From JBQKLI01 sp012798975 (GTDB lineage Bacteria; Bacillota; Clostridia; Tissierellales; Peptoniphilaceae): a stretch of DNA of 64,000 nucleotides. Positions 15,398 through 23,265 of the stretch are shown in pieces. Both the position numbers and the translations under genes were made by a program. The notes beneath the pieces were generated by a model, which saw only the letters and a program-made list of their open reading frames with translations, made no database searches and had not been told where the DNA came from. The stretch lies in NCBI RefSeq assembly GCF_052116305.1, contig NZ_JBQKLI010000004.1, positions 71,709 to 135,708 of the forward strand, read 5' to 3'. Positions within the stretch are counted from its first letter, which is position 1. Every line of letters begins with the position of its first letter.

Positions 15398-16318
15398 ATG
15401 GAACAATTTGGAATTATGATGGGGAAACACAAAAAATCTGCTTTCGAAGGCTGGTTCTTAAAAATAGACGATATACAAAATGATCTGATGCTTTCAATAA
15501 TTTGGGGTTATACTACTCATGAAAAAACAGGGCATGCTTTTTTGCAATTTACCACGAATATAGATCATCAAACACACTATATCTCTTATCCCTTGGAAGA
15601 GCTGGAGTGGAAAAGCAGCACCTTCCATTTAAAGATAGGAAATAACTTTTTATCCGAAAAAAAAGCGGTGCTGGATTTTACAATAGAAGGAAGAAGAGTT
15701 CAGGGGGTTTTTGAGTTTGGAAAATTTTCTGAGATCAAAAAAGGATTTCTTAAACCCAATATAATGGGATGGCTTACCTATTTTCCAAACGAATGCAATC
15801 ATTCGATCACCAGTATGCATCATAACGTAAATGGAAAGCTGCGTATGGGGGAAAAGAAGTGGGAAATAGTAGATGCCGACGGATATATCGAGAAAGACTG
15901 GGGAACGAGCTTTCCTGAGAAATACGTGTGGCTTCAGGCGAATAATTGGGAAAATAGCAGAATTGTGTTCAGTTATGCTACTGTTCCTATGCTTGGGAAA
16001 TACCGCAAGGGATTTTTTCTTTTACTGCAGCATGAAGGAATAGAATATCGATTCAGTACAATAGAAGGAAGCCGGCTTATCGATTTTAATGCTGATTCTA
16101 TTTCGTTCTGGGCAAAGATACGAAAAGGAAATACTGAAGTATCGATAAAAGGAAAACAGAGAAATCCCGTACCATTAGCTTCTCCATCGATGGGTGAAAT
16201 GAATGCAAAAATTAAAGAGTCTCTTGATGGAGATGTGGAAATTATACTTTTAAACAAAGGCAAAAAGAAAATAGAGTTGAAAAGCAATAGAGCGTCTATT
16301 GACGTGCACTTTCTTTAA
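15398..16318 (+). CDS. Tocopherol-cyclase-like beta-barrel protein
   Basis: A 306-residue protein with features of the tocopherol cyclase-like family: an early FEGWFLKI motif (about residue 17), then YIEKDWGTSFPEKYVWLQANNW (about residues 158-180), the most conserved block of the family, and mostly beta strand throughout. In plants and cyanobacteria the family closes the chromanol ring; heterotrophic Firmicutes have no tocopherol pathway, so the substrate here must differ and is unknown. No signal peptide. The start has only a weak GAGGT site. It is a single-gene unit between two terminators. Confidence 0.7.
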   Translation: MEQFGIMMGKHKKSAFEGWFLKIDDIQNDLMLSIIWGYTTHEKTGHAFLQFTTNIDHQTHYISYPLEELEWKSSTFHLKIGNNFLSEKKAVLDFTIEGRRVQGVFEFGKFSEIKKGFLKPNIMGWLTYFPNECNHSITSMHHNVNGKLRMGEKKWEIVDADGYIEKDWGTSFPEKYVWLQANNWENSRIVFSYATVPMLGKYRKGFFLLLQHEGIEYRFSTIEGSRLIDFNADSISFWAKIRKGNTEVSIKGKQRNPVPLASPSMGEMNAKIKESLDGDVEIILLNKGKKKIELKSNRASIDVHFL

Positions 16319-16332
16319 GAAGAATTTGGATT

Positions 16333-16362
16333 AAAAAACGCAGAACAAATCTGCGTTTTTTG
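16333..16362 (+). terminator. Intrinsic terminator after the cyclase-like gene
   Basis: AAAAAACGCAGA (16333-16344), five-base loop, TCTGCGTTTTTT (16350-16361). Confidence 0.92.
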
Positions 16363-16416
16363 TTTTCAGTTTGCTGTTATAATGATATAGAGAGGAAAAC
16401 AAAAAGGAGTATGTAT

Positions 16417-16833
16417 ATGAACCTTTTGAAAGCCTTTATAATAGCCTTAAAAGCACATAGAGGCCAAAAAGACAAAGGGGGAAGACCTTATATTTTTCAT
16501 CCCTTATATGTATGTGTTAAAGTGAAGGGCAGGGAAGAAAAGATTGTGGCTCTTCTTCATGATGTAGTAGAAGACAGCGGATATAGAATAGAAGATCTTG
16601 ATTTTCTATCTCAAAATCAAAAAGAAGCGCTGGCCCTTTTAACAAAGGATGGTTCTCTTTATTTTGATTATATAGAAAAACTGAAGAAAAATAGTATTGC
16701 AGTAAATGTAAAATTAAAAGACTTGGAACATAATATGAATGTATCCCGAATAGATGAAATAACAGAAGCGGATTTAACAAGGGCTGCAAAATATAAAAAA
16801 GCCTATACTATGCTAAACTCGCTCAGGGATTAG
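16417..16833 (+). CDS. Small HD-domain protein, RelA/SpoT hydrolase-like
   Basis: A 138-residue protein. ATG 16417 is chosen because AAGGAG lies seven bases upstream; ATG 16411 is too close and the longer frame runs into the terminator. The HD signature is complete: H (AHRGQKDKGGRPYIFHP), HD in ALLHDVVEDSG, and a distal D in VKLKDLEHNM. This is the arrangement in the N-terminal hydrolase of RelA/SpoT and in small alarmone hydrolases (SAH/Mesh1). It lacks a synthetase domain, so (p)ppGpp or another nucleotide could be the substrate. The M18 peptidase gene follows after 12 bp. Confidence 0.78.
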   Translation: MNLLKAFIIALKAHRGQKDKGGRPYIFHPLYVCVKVKGREEKIVALLHDVVEDSGYRIEDLDFLSQNQKEALALLTKDGSLYFDYIEKLKKNSIAVNVKLKDLEHNMNVSRIDEITEADLTRAAKYKKAYTMLNSLRD

Positions 16834-16845
16834 AAAGGACGATAT

Positions 16846-18117
16846 ATGGAAAAGAACAACTTATTATTGAATTTTATAGATAACAGTCCATCACCATATC
16901 ATGCTGTAGAAAATATCATAAAGATTTTAGAAGAGGAGGGTTATCAACCTCTAGATTTATCTTCTTCTTGGATATTGGAAAAGGATCAAAAGTATTATAT
17001 CTCTATAAATGGTACTGCACTAGCTGCATTTCGTGTAGGAAATCTTGACCATCCTTATTTTAGAATTATAACAAGCCATAGCGATTCCCCGGGTTTTAAA
17101 ATAAAACCTCATGGAAGAATAAAAGAGGATAAGTTTTTAAAACTCAATACTGAGGTCTATGGAGGACCGATTCTATCAACATGGTTTGACCGTACTTTAT
17201 CGATAGCAGGAAGAGTATTCTATGAAGGAGACAATCCATATACACCGCATATGGAACTTCTAAATATTGAAGAAGACTTGTTGACGATTCCAAATATTGC
17301 CATTCATATGAACCCTAAAGTAAATAAAGGGATGGATTTCAATCCCCAAAAAGACACCTTGCCTTTTTTAGGATATATAAAAAAAGAATTAGAGGAAGAG
17401 TCTCTTGAGGAAATGCTAAAAAGCAGATACAGTTCAGATAGAAAGATTATTGGATTTGATTTAAATCTGTATGACCGGCAAAAAGGTACTAGAATAGGAA
17501 TGGATAAGGAATTCTATCATGTCGGAAAACTAGATAATCTAGCTATGGCATTTAGTTCTGTTCAAGCTTTGTGGAAGAGTGGGAATAGTGAAAATACATC
17601 TATGGTTTGCATCTTCGATCACGAGGAAATAGGTTCAGGAAGCAGGCAGGGGGCGCTAAGTCCGATTTTATCCGATATTATAAAACGAATATGTTTTTAT
17701 AAGAACAATAAGTACGAAAATTATTCAAAAGCTATGGCGAATTCCTTTGTGATTTCTGCAGATCAAGCTCATGGAGTTCATCCGAATTATCCTGAAAAAG
17801 CGGATCCTACTCATAAACCTCTATTGAATCAAGGGCCTGTTCTTAAAGTGTCTTCCTCTATGAGCTATAGTTCAGACGGTTATTCTATCTCTGTTATTAA
17901 AAGTCTTTGCGATAGAGAAAAGATACCCTATCAAGTTTATACCAATCGTTCAGATGTAAAGGGAGGTTCTACCTTAGGTCCGTTATTGTCCAGACAGCTG
18001 CCAATAGCAAGTGTTGATTTGGGCAATGCGATTTTTGCTATGCATTCTATTCGAGAGATGGGGGGAGTCAAAGACCAAGAATGGATGGAACAGCTTTTCG
18101 AAGCTTTCTTTGATTAG
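16846..18117 (+). CDS. M18 family aminopeptidase
   Basis: A 423-residue zinc aminopeptidase of family M18 (aspartyl aminopeptidase type), usual length about 430. Metal and catalytic segments in order: TSHSDSPGFK (His and Asp), KLDNLAM (bridging Asp), FDHEEIGSGS (catalytic Glu pair) and MHSIREMGG (C-terminal His). The N-terminal FIDNSPSPYHAVENI is highly typical. Cytoplasmic, removes acidic N-terminal residues from peptides. An AGAAAGGA site precedes the ATG; its 3' end overlaps the convergent racemase gene by 4 bp. Confidence 0.93.
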   Translation: MEKNNLLLNFIDNSPSPYHAVENIIKILEEEGYQPLDLSSSWILEKDQKYYISINGTALAAFRVGNLDHPYFRIITSHSDSPGFKIKPHGRIKEDKFLKLNTEVYGGPILSTWFDRTLSIAGRVFYEGDNPYTPHMELLNIEEDLLTIPNIAIHMNPKVNKGMDFNPQKDTLPFLGYIKKELEEESLEEMLKSRYSSDRKIIGFDLNLYDRQKGTRIGMDKEFYHVGKLDNLAMAFSSVQALWKSGNSENTSMVCIFDHEEIGSGSRQGALSPILSDIIKRICFYKNNKYENYSKAMANSFVISADQAHGVHPNYPEKADPTHKPLLNQGPVLKVSSSMSYSSDGYSISVIKSLCDREKIPYQVYTNRSDVKGGSTLGPLLSRQLPIASVDLGNAIFAMHSIREMGGVKDQEWMEQLFEAFFD

Positions 18118-18815
18118 AATTCGACCCATTCTTTTTTACAGCGGGAAACAGACTCTTTCATCAATACATCCATAGCATCTACAGTGCGTTCTTTTAATCC
18201 TGTTGGTATCTCAAGGGATGAAAGTTCGGTACAGGCAAGTATTACTTTAATATTTTTATAAATAAACCAATCGATCAATTGATTGAATTCTTGAGAAAAA
18301 ATTACCTTATTGTTTTTCATATTATAGATCGTATCCATTACAATCTTTTGCTGTTTGCTATCCAAGGGGACTGAATACAGTCCTCTTTTTTTTGCGTATT
18401 TATCATAAACACCGCTTTTTACAGTACCATCCGTTCCCATTACAACGATTTTTGCAGCAGGTGTTTCATCAGCGATTTTTTTGATCGTTTCATCAATCAT
18501 ATTGATAATAGGGATATCTGTCATACTTTGAATATCATCATAATAGTAGTGAGAAGTGTTGCAGGGAATCGCTATATGATCCACTTTAGCAAACTCTAAT
18601 ATCGACAGGGCTTCTTTAAAATGGCTTAGAAGAAGAGTGCTGTCTCCACTTTCGATAGTTTGTGTACGGTCCGGCATTTTGCAGTGGTTTAACACAACCA
18701 TATCTAGATGATCTTGATCTTTGTCCGCTTTTGTATGCAAAGTAATATTTTCCATAAATTTAGCGGTAGCATAAGGACCCATACCGCCGATAACGCCTAA
18801 TTTAAATTCTGACAT
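18114..18815 (-). CDS. Aspartate/glutamate racemase family protein
   Basis: A 233-residue cofactor-independent racemase-family protein. The start KLGVIGGMGPYATAKFMENI and the two catalytic cysteines in IPCNTSHYY (about residue 83) and LACTELSSL (about residue 193) define the Asp/Glu racemase family. Aspartate racemase is the likeliest activity because of the GGMGP N-terminus, but hydantoin or other amino-acid racemases share the fold. The gene is alone on the minus strand and ends tail to tail with the M18 peptidase. Confidence 0.88.
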   Translation of the reverse strand: MSEFKLGVIGGMGPYATAKFMENITLHTKADKDQDHLDMVVLNHCKMPDRTQTIESGDSTLLLSHFKEALSILEFAKVDHIAIPCNTSHYYYDDIQSMTDIPIINMIDETIKKIADETPAAKIVVMGTDGTVKSGVYDKYAKKRGLYSVPLDSKQQKIVMDTIYNMKNNKVIFSQEFNQLIDWFIYKNIKVILACTELSSLEIPTGLKERTVDAMDVLMKESVSRCKKEWVEF

Positions 18816-18972
18816 AGTATACCTTCTTTCGTTATTTTTACAAAGGATTTTCTTTATTATAACATGATTAAAATCTTTTTTAATAAACCTAAAATTATTA
18901 GAAATAAAGAGATATTGGAAGAAATATAGAGAATTTATGATATAAAATTCAATTTATAACAAAAAACAGCGG

Positions 18973-19001
18973 TTGATAACTTAAAAAAATTAACGTATAC
19001 T
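18973..19001 (+). promoter_or_regulatory. tRNA-Pro promoter
   Basis: TTGATA (18973-18978), 17 bp, TATACT (18996-19001), about 19 bp ahead of the tRNA. The block from the -10 onward (TATACTTAAGAAGTCGTCG) is almost identical to that of the promoter at 63898. Confidence 0.8.
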
Positions 19002-19019
19002 TAAGAAGTCGTCGAGAGA

Positions 19020-19096
19020 CGGGGTGTAGCGCAGTCCGGTAGCGCACGTGGTTTGGGACCATGGGGCCGGGGGTTCGAATCCTCTCACCCCGACCA
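19020..19096 (+). tRNA. tRNA-Pro (anticodon UGG)
   Basis: Complete cloverleaf of 77 nt. Acceptor CGGGGTG pairs with CACCCCG; D-arm GCGC/GCGC; anticodon stem CGTGG/CCATG with loop TTTGGGA, giving anticodon TGG; T-arm GGGGG TTCGAAT CCTCT; 3' ACCA is encoded. It stands alone with its own promoter and is followed by a small TTACAA/TTGTAA hairpin and a terminator. Confidence 0.97.
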
Positions 19097-19126
19097 AAAA
19101 TTACAATTTTATTGTAAGACGACAGA

Positions 19127-19154
19127 AGATCAGCTTATGGCTGATCTTTTTTTA
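19127..19154 (+). terminator. Intrinsic terminator after tRNA-Pro
   Basis: AGATCAGC, loop TTATG, GCTGATCT followed by TTTTTT. Confidence 0.92.
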
Positions 19155-19291
19155 TTTACTTTTATTAAACATCTCTTCTTTAAAAAAAAGTTAAACTCAA
19201 GAAAATTTTATACTTCTTTATAGTTAAACCGAAGTCTTGGGTATATATCCTAATAGGAAGTTAAATGATAAAAAATATGAGGAGGAAGAAG

Positions 19292-19789
19292 ATGTTTGAT
19301 TTTTTAAAAAAGAAAAAAGAAGAAAAAGCCCCTGTGGATAATGGGGTATTGTATCCAGCGGCAGAAGGACGATTATTGAATATAGAGGATGTACCTGACG
19401 AGGTTTTTTCTAAAAAGATGATGGGGGATGGTTATGCAGTAGAGCCTTCCGCAAATACTTTTTATAGTCCATGCGATGGAAAAGTATCTCTTATTCCTGA
19501 AACCCTTCATGCGGTAGGAATTACTGCCGACACAGGAGCAGAAGTTTTGATCCATATCGGTATGGATACAGTTAATCTGAAAGGAGAAGGGTTTACCGCG
19601 AAAGTGAAAGAAGGAGATGTTGTAAAAGCAGGAGATCCATTAGTTGAAGCGGACCTAGATGCTATACGAGATAAAGTGCCTTCTACAATCACTCCTGTAA
19701 TTATTACAAATATTGATGAATATGATATTGTTTCATTAGATTTAGAGGGAGATCGTTCAACTCCATGTCTTCAATACAAGAAGAAATAA
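19292..19789 (+). CDS. Orphan PTS glucose-type EIIA component
   Basis: A 165-residue EIIA-Glc (Crr-like) protein. ATG 19292 follows AGGAGGAAGAAG; the upstream in-frame ATG has no site. After a Lys-rich N-terminus of about 20 residues comes the EIIA fold, with both active-site histidines: H in PETLHAVGI (about residue 72) and the phosphorylated H in VLIHIGMDTVNLKGEGF (about residue 87). No EIIB/EIIC, HPr or EI gene is in the window, so it either serves a transporter lacking its own IIA or has a regulatory role. It is a single gene. Confidence 0.9.
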   Translation: MFDFLKKKKEEKAPVDNGVLYPAAEGRLLNIEDVPDEVFSKKMMGDGYAVEPSANTFYSPCDGKVSLIPETLHAVGITADTGAEVLIHIGMDTVNLKGEGFTAKVKEGDVVKAGDPLVEADLDAIRDKVPSTITPVIITNIDEYDIVSLDLEGDRSTPCLQYKKK

Positions 19790-19792
19790 GTG

Positions 19793-19821
19793 TTGTTATA
19801 TCAGACTTAAGATGATATAAT
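19793..19821 (+). promoter_or_regulatory. Promoter of the FMN riboswitch-ribU transcript
   Basis: TTGTTA (19793-19798), 17 bp, TATAAT (19816-19821). Transcription would start near 19828, just at the 5' end of the riboswitch. Confidence 0.75.
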
Positions 19822-19827
19822 AGAAAA

Positions 19828-19940
19828 GCTTCAGGGCGAGGTTTGTTTCCTCACCGGTGGTATAGTCCACGAACCTTTTTATAAGGCTGATTTGGTGAAA
19901 TTCCAAAACCGACAGTAAAGTCTGGATAGAAGAAGTTTAA
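19828..19940 (+). ncRNA. FMN riboswitch (RFN element)
   Basis: The conserved RFN core is visible: GCTTCAGGGCGAGG at the 5' side, CTCACCGGTGGTATAGTCC, the GATTTGGTGAAATTCC segment, CCGACAGT, AGTCTGGAT and the closing AGAAGAAG that pairs with the 5' GCTTC. It senses FMN and, from the terminator hairpin directly downstream, acts by transcription termination: FMN bound means the terminator forms and ribU is off. Confidence 0.95.
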
Positions 19941-19951
19941 CTGGTTTATTT

Positions 19952-19979
19952 GCCCCGAAGAATAATCGGGGCTTTTTTA
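19952..19979 (+). terminator. Riboswitch-controlled terminator
   Basis: GCCCCGA (19952-19958), loop, TCGGGGC (19966-19972), then TTTTTT. It lies between the FMN aptamer and the ribU start and is the expression platform. Confidence 0.9.
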
Positions 19980-19999
19980 TGCCCTCAAAGGAGGACTTT

Positions 20000-20590
20000 A
20001 TGTCAAAAATTGGTAATATTTCAACAAAGGATATGGTTAAAATAGCAATACTAGGTGCGATCGCTTCTATACTGATGCTTTTTAGATTTCCCCTTCCTTT
20101 TGCACCGCCCTTCATGGATATTGACATTTCTGAAGTGCCAGTTTTAATCGGTGGATTTGTCATGGGACCGGTAGCCGGAGTATTTATTGTATTTATAAAA
20201 CTTATTATTAAATTCTTAACCCAAGGCAGTTCAACCGGGGGAGTAGGAGAGCTTTCAAATTTTATTATTTCATCGGCTTTTGTGGTAACGACTGTACTTG
20301 TTTATAATCGAAACCGCACTATGAAAAATGCAGTTATTGCCCTAATGGCAGGTGTATTGAGCATGACAGTATTAGCGACATTAAGCAATTATTTCTTTAT
20401 ATTTCCTTTATATGGTATTGATCTGGCAGAATTTGGGCGCAGTTTTACAGAAACAAATCCATATGTATCAGGAGCTGGAACCTTTATACTTTTCTCTATG
20501 GTGCCTTTTAACTTGATAAAAGGAACACTCACAAGTATAGTTGTTATGCTGTTATATAAGCATATTGCACCGTTGTTGAAAAAGTATTAA
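20000..20590 (+). CDS. ribU: Riboflavin ECF transporter S component RibU
   Basis: A 196-residue integral membrane protein with six hydrophobic helices; VKIAILGAIASILMLF and the loop MDIDISEVPVLIGGFVMGPVAGV are typical of RibU. It captures riboflavin for a shared ECF module (EcfA-A'-T, not in the window). The upstream FMN riboswitch confirms the substrate. ATG 20000 is preceded by AAAGGAGG; an ATG at 19979 is too close to the terminator and has no site. A terminator follows. Confidence 0.95.
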   Translation: MSKIGNISTKDMVKIAILGAIASILMLFRFPLPFAPPFMDIDISEVPVLIGGFVMGPVAGVFIVFIKLIIKFLTQGSSTGGVGELSNFIISSAFVVTTVLVYNRNRTMKNAVIALMAGVLSMTVLATLSNYFFIFPLYGIDLAEFGRSFTETNPYVSGAGTFILFSMVPFNLIKGTLTSIVVMLLYKHIAPLLKKY

Positions 20591-20591
20591 A

Positions 20592-20624
20592 AGACATCTC
20601 TCTTTAACAGAGAGGTGTTTTTTG
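20592..20624 (+). terminator. Intrinsic terminator after ribU
   Basis: ACATCTCTCT, loop TTAAC, AGAGAGGTGT (one G-U pair) then TTTTT. Confidence 0.88.
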
Positions 20625-20664
20625 ATTCTGAAATCCCTGTGCTATAATGGAAGAGGTGTTGAAT

Positions 20665-21120
20665 ATGTATAAAAAAATTATAAATAATAAAAATGAAATG
20701 AAAGACTTCGGCTATCGATTAGCCGAAATATTGAAAAATGGTGATGTGCTTTCTCTTGTTGGCGGCATGGGTGCAGGTAAGACAACCTTGACGCAGTTTA
20801 TAGGAGAAGGGTTGGACATAAAAGAATATATTACAAGTCCGACTTTTTCCATTGTACAAAGCTACCAAGGGAAGAAAGAAGTAAATCATATCGATCTTTA
20901 TCGAATAGAAGATGCGAGAGAACTGGAGTCTATCGATATGGACCAGTATTTATATCCGGAGGGCATTACCATTATTGAATGGGCATCTAGAGCTCCTGAA
21001 TATATGCCGCGAAATAAAATGGATATTTTTATTGATTCTATAGACGAGGAGAAACGAGAGATCCGAATTGAAGGCAAAAACAATTGGGAACAGAAGCTGA
21101 TAAAGGAGCTTGAAATATGA
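20665..21120 (+). CDS. tsaE: tRNA threonylcarbamoyladenosine biosynthesis ATPase TsaE
   Basis: A 151-residue ATPase with Walker A GGMGAGKTTLTQ (about residue 34) and the typical SPTFSIVQSY and HIDLYRIED segments. It works with TsaB and TsaD in the t6A37 modification of ANN-decoding tRNAs. The start at 20665 has AAGAGGTG at seven bases; the ATG at 20647 lies inside a TGCTATAAT extended -10 promoter and cannot be the start. The gene overlaps tsaB by 4 bp (ATGA). Confidence 0.95.
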   Translation: MYKKIINNKNEMKDFGYRLAEILKNGDVLSLVGGMGAGKTTLTQFIGEGLDIKEYITSPTFSIVQSYQGKKEVNHIDLYRIEDARELESIDMDQYLYPEGITIIEWASRAPEYMPRNKMDIFIDSIDEEKREIRIEGKNNWEQKLIKELEI

Positions 21121-21851
21121 TTGTATTAAGTGTAGATACCTCTACAATGATTTCATCTTGTGCATTGCTGGAAGATGGAGTTATTATAGGCGAGATGAAT
21201 ATTAATCAGCAGAAAACCCATAGCGAAACTTTAGTACCTATGATAAAAGATATGCTTGTGAGACTTGAAGTAAGACCGGAGAAGATTGATTTATATGCTG
21301 TAGGAAAAGGGCCAGGATCATTTACAGGTCTTCGTATAGGAATGACCACTGTCAAAACGATGGCTCAAGTTTTCAAAAAGGATATTATAGGAATTTCTAC
21401 ATTAGAAGCTCTGGCTTATTCTGTAGCTTCTTCGAAAAAAATAGTTCCTCTTTTAGATGCCCGGGGAGGCAGAGTATATTATGGAATATACCGATGGGAA
21501 AACCAGATATTAGAGGAAATAGAAAAAGACGAGTTGATTTATTTAGATGAATTATTGGAACGGCTCCCTGATGAAGATTATATTTTTGTAGGAGAAGGCG
21601 CAAGGATTTACAAAGACACTTTGATAGACCGAGGTTTTAACGTTGCGGCGGAGTCTTTAAACAGCTGTGTTGGCAAAGCCTTCTGCCTGCTCGCTCTTGA
21701 AAAACGCGAAAAAGGAATTTTAGATAATCTTTATACATTGGCTCCTGAATATATACGCAAATCTCAAGCTCAACGAGACCTTGAGTTAAAGGAGGGGAAA
21801 AGCAGTGATCATTCGAGAAATGAGTCTAAAGGATCTAGATACAGTTGTTGA
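21117..21851 (+). CDS. tsaB: tRNA threonylcarbamoyladenosine biosynthesis protein TsaB
   Basis: A 244-residue ASKHA-fold scaffold protein: LSVDTSTMISSCALLEDG at the N-terminus and GKGPGSFTGLRIGMTTVK (about residue 63) are its hallmarks. It dimerises with TsaD for t6A synthesis and has no independent catalysis. It overlaps tsaE by 4 bp upstream and rimI by 47 bp downstream, a tight translational relay. The extra C-terminal tail beyond about residue 225 lies in the overlap and is probably unstructured. Confidence 0.95.
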   Translation: MIVLSVDTSTMISSCALLEDGVIIGEMNINQQKTHSETLVPMIKDMLVRLEVRPEKIDLYAVGKGPGSFTGLRIGMTTVKTMAQVFKKDIIGISTLEALAYSVASSKKIVPLLDARGGRVYYGIYRWENQILEEIEKDELIYLDELLERLPDEDYIFVGEGARIYKDTLIDRGFNVAAESLNSCVGKAFCLLALEKREKGILDNLYTLAPEYIRKSQAQRDLELKEGKSSDHSRNESKGSRYSC

Positions 21852-22248
21852 TTTAGAAAAAGAGCTTTTTTCCGATCCTTGGAGTTATAAAAGTTTTCTT
21901 CACGAATTAACCAATAATCAGATATCCCATTATTTTGTTCTTGAAAATGAAAACATCATAATAGGGTATTTCGGGTTTATTATAGTGCTGGATGAATGCC
22001 AAATTTATAATATTGCCGTAGCAAAAGAATTTCAAAGCAGAGGATACGGGAAAAAGATGATTGAATTTATCATCGATTTCTGTAAAAAGAAAGATGTGAA
22101 ATGGATCATTTTAGAAGTGCGGGAATATAATTTTCCAGCTTTGGAACTTTATATGAAGTATGGTTTTAAGAAAGCTGCCAGGATTCAAGGCTACTATCGC
22201 CATCCTTTAGAAGATGGTATTTTAATGAAGTTGGAGTTGAGAGAATGA
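21805..22248 (+). CDS. rimI: Ribosomal-protein-alanine N-acetyltransferase RimI
   Basis: A 147-residue GNAT acetyltransferase. The acetyl-CoA loop Q/RxxGxG/A appears as QSRGYGKKM (about residue 75), followed by LEVREYNFPALELYMKYGF, the RimI-typical C-terminal motif. It acetylates the N-terminus of S18 in enteric bacteria; the target here is inferred. Start is GTG 21805 with AAAGGAGGGG ahead of it. It sits between tsaB and tsaD in the common tsaE-tsaB-rimI-tsaD order and overlaps both. Confidence 0.93.
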   Translation: MIIREMSLKDLDTVVDLEKELFSDPWSYKSFLHELTNNQISHYFVLENENIIIGYFGFIIVLDECQIYNIAVAKEFQSRGYGKKMIEFIIDFCKKKDVKWIILEVREYNFPALELYMKYGFKKAARIQGYYRHPLEDGILMKLELRE

Positions 22249-23255
22249 AAGATTTAATTTCTATGGCTATTGAGACTTCCTGCGATGAAACATCGGTAGC
22301 TGTATTAAAAAATGGACGGGATGTATTAGTGAATCTGATATCCTCGCAAATAGATGTGCATAAGCGTTTTGGAGGAGTTGTACCGGAAGTTGCCAGCAGG
22401 ATGCACTTAGAAAGTATTAACAATATAATTGAGGAAGCTTTAGAAGAAGGAGATATAGGTTTTGAAGATTTGGATTTTATTTCCTGTACAAAGGGCCCTG
22501 GCCTTATCGGTGCATTGCTGGTAGGGGTATCTGCCAGCAAAGCTTTGTCTTACTCCCTGGGGATACCCCTTGTCGGCGTAAATCATATGCAAGGTCATAT
22601 TTGCGCAAACTATATCAGCCACAAAGAACTGGAACCTCCCTTTATCAGTCTTGTCGTTTCTGGGGGACATACTTATTTGATAGAAGTATTAAGTTATGCT
22701 GATTATAATATTATCGGCAGAACAAAAGATGATGCTGCAGGAGAATCTTTTGATAAAATCGGCAGAGCAATGGGCCTCTCTTATCCGGGAGGACCTCAAA
22801 TCGACCGGCTTGCAAAACAGGGAAATCCGAAAGCAGTTGATTTTCCAAGAGTTATGATGGATTCCAAAGATTATGACTTCAGCTTTTCAGGATTAAAGAC
22901 AGCGGTTCTTAATTATATAAATCATCAAAAACAGAAAGAGGAAGATCTAAATGTAGAAGATATCTGCGCCAGTTTTCAGGCTTCTGTGATGGATGTATTA
23001 GTAGAGAAAAGTTTTCGCCTTGCTCATGAAAAGGGGTACAAGATCATTGCTGTTTCTGGTGGAGTAGCTGCTAACTCAGAGCTTAAGAAACGGATGGAGG
23101 AACGGGGACAGGAGGAGAATATAAAAATTTATTTTCCAGAGCCGATTCTTTGTACAGATAACGCAGCGATGATCGGCTGTGCCGGCTATTATGATTTTAT
23201 CAATGGGAAGACAGAGGATCTAGACATGAGAGTTGATCCTAATTTAGAGTTATAG
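22245..23255 (+). CDS. tsaD: tRNA N6-adenosine threonylcarbamoyltransferase TsaD
   Basis: A 336-residue catalytic subunit (usual 335-345) that transfers threonylcarbamoyl to A37 of tRNA. The N-terminus AIETSCDETSVAVL, the metal-binding HMQGHI pair (about residues 110-115), VSGGHTYL and the C-terminal CTDNAAMIG are all present. Its ATG overlaps the rimI stop by 4 bp. It completes the t6A set in this operon except TsaC, which is not in the window. Confidence 0.97.
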   Translation: MKDLISMAIETSCDETSVAVLKNGRDVLVNLISSQIDVHKRFGGVVPEVASRMHLESINNIIEEALEEGDIGFEDLDFISCTKGPGLIGALLVGVSASKALSYSLGIPLVGVNHMQGHICANYISHKELEPPFISLVVSGGHTYLIEVLSYADYNIIGRTKDDAAGESFDKIGRAMGLSYPGGPQIDRLAKQGNPKAVDFPRVMMDSKDYDFSFSGLKTAVLNYINHQKQKEEDLNVEDICASFQASVMDVLVEKSFRLAHEKGYKIIAVSGGVAANSELKKRMEERGQEENIKIYFPEPILCTDNAAMIGCAGYYDFINGKTEDLDMRVDPNLEL

Positions 23256-23265
23256 GAGTAGTTTT

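Noticed and set aside
16360..16416. Longer start of the HD protein
   Set aside because: The extension begins within the upstream terminator and contains the ribosome site of the true start at 16417.
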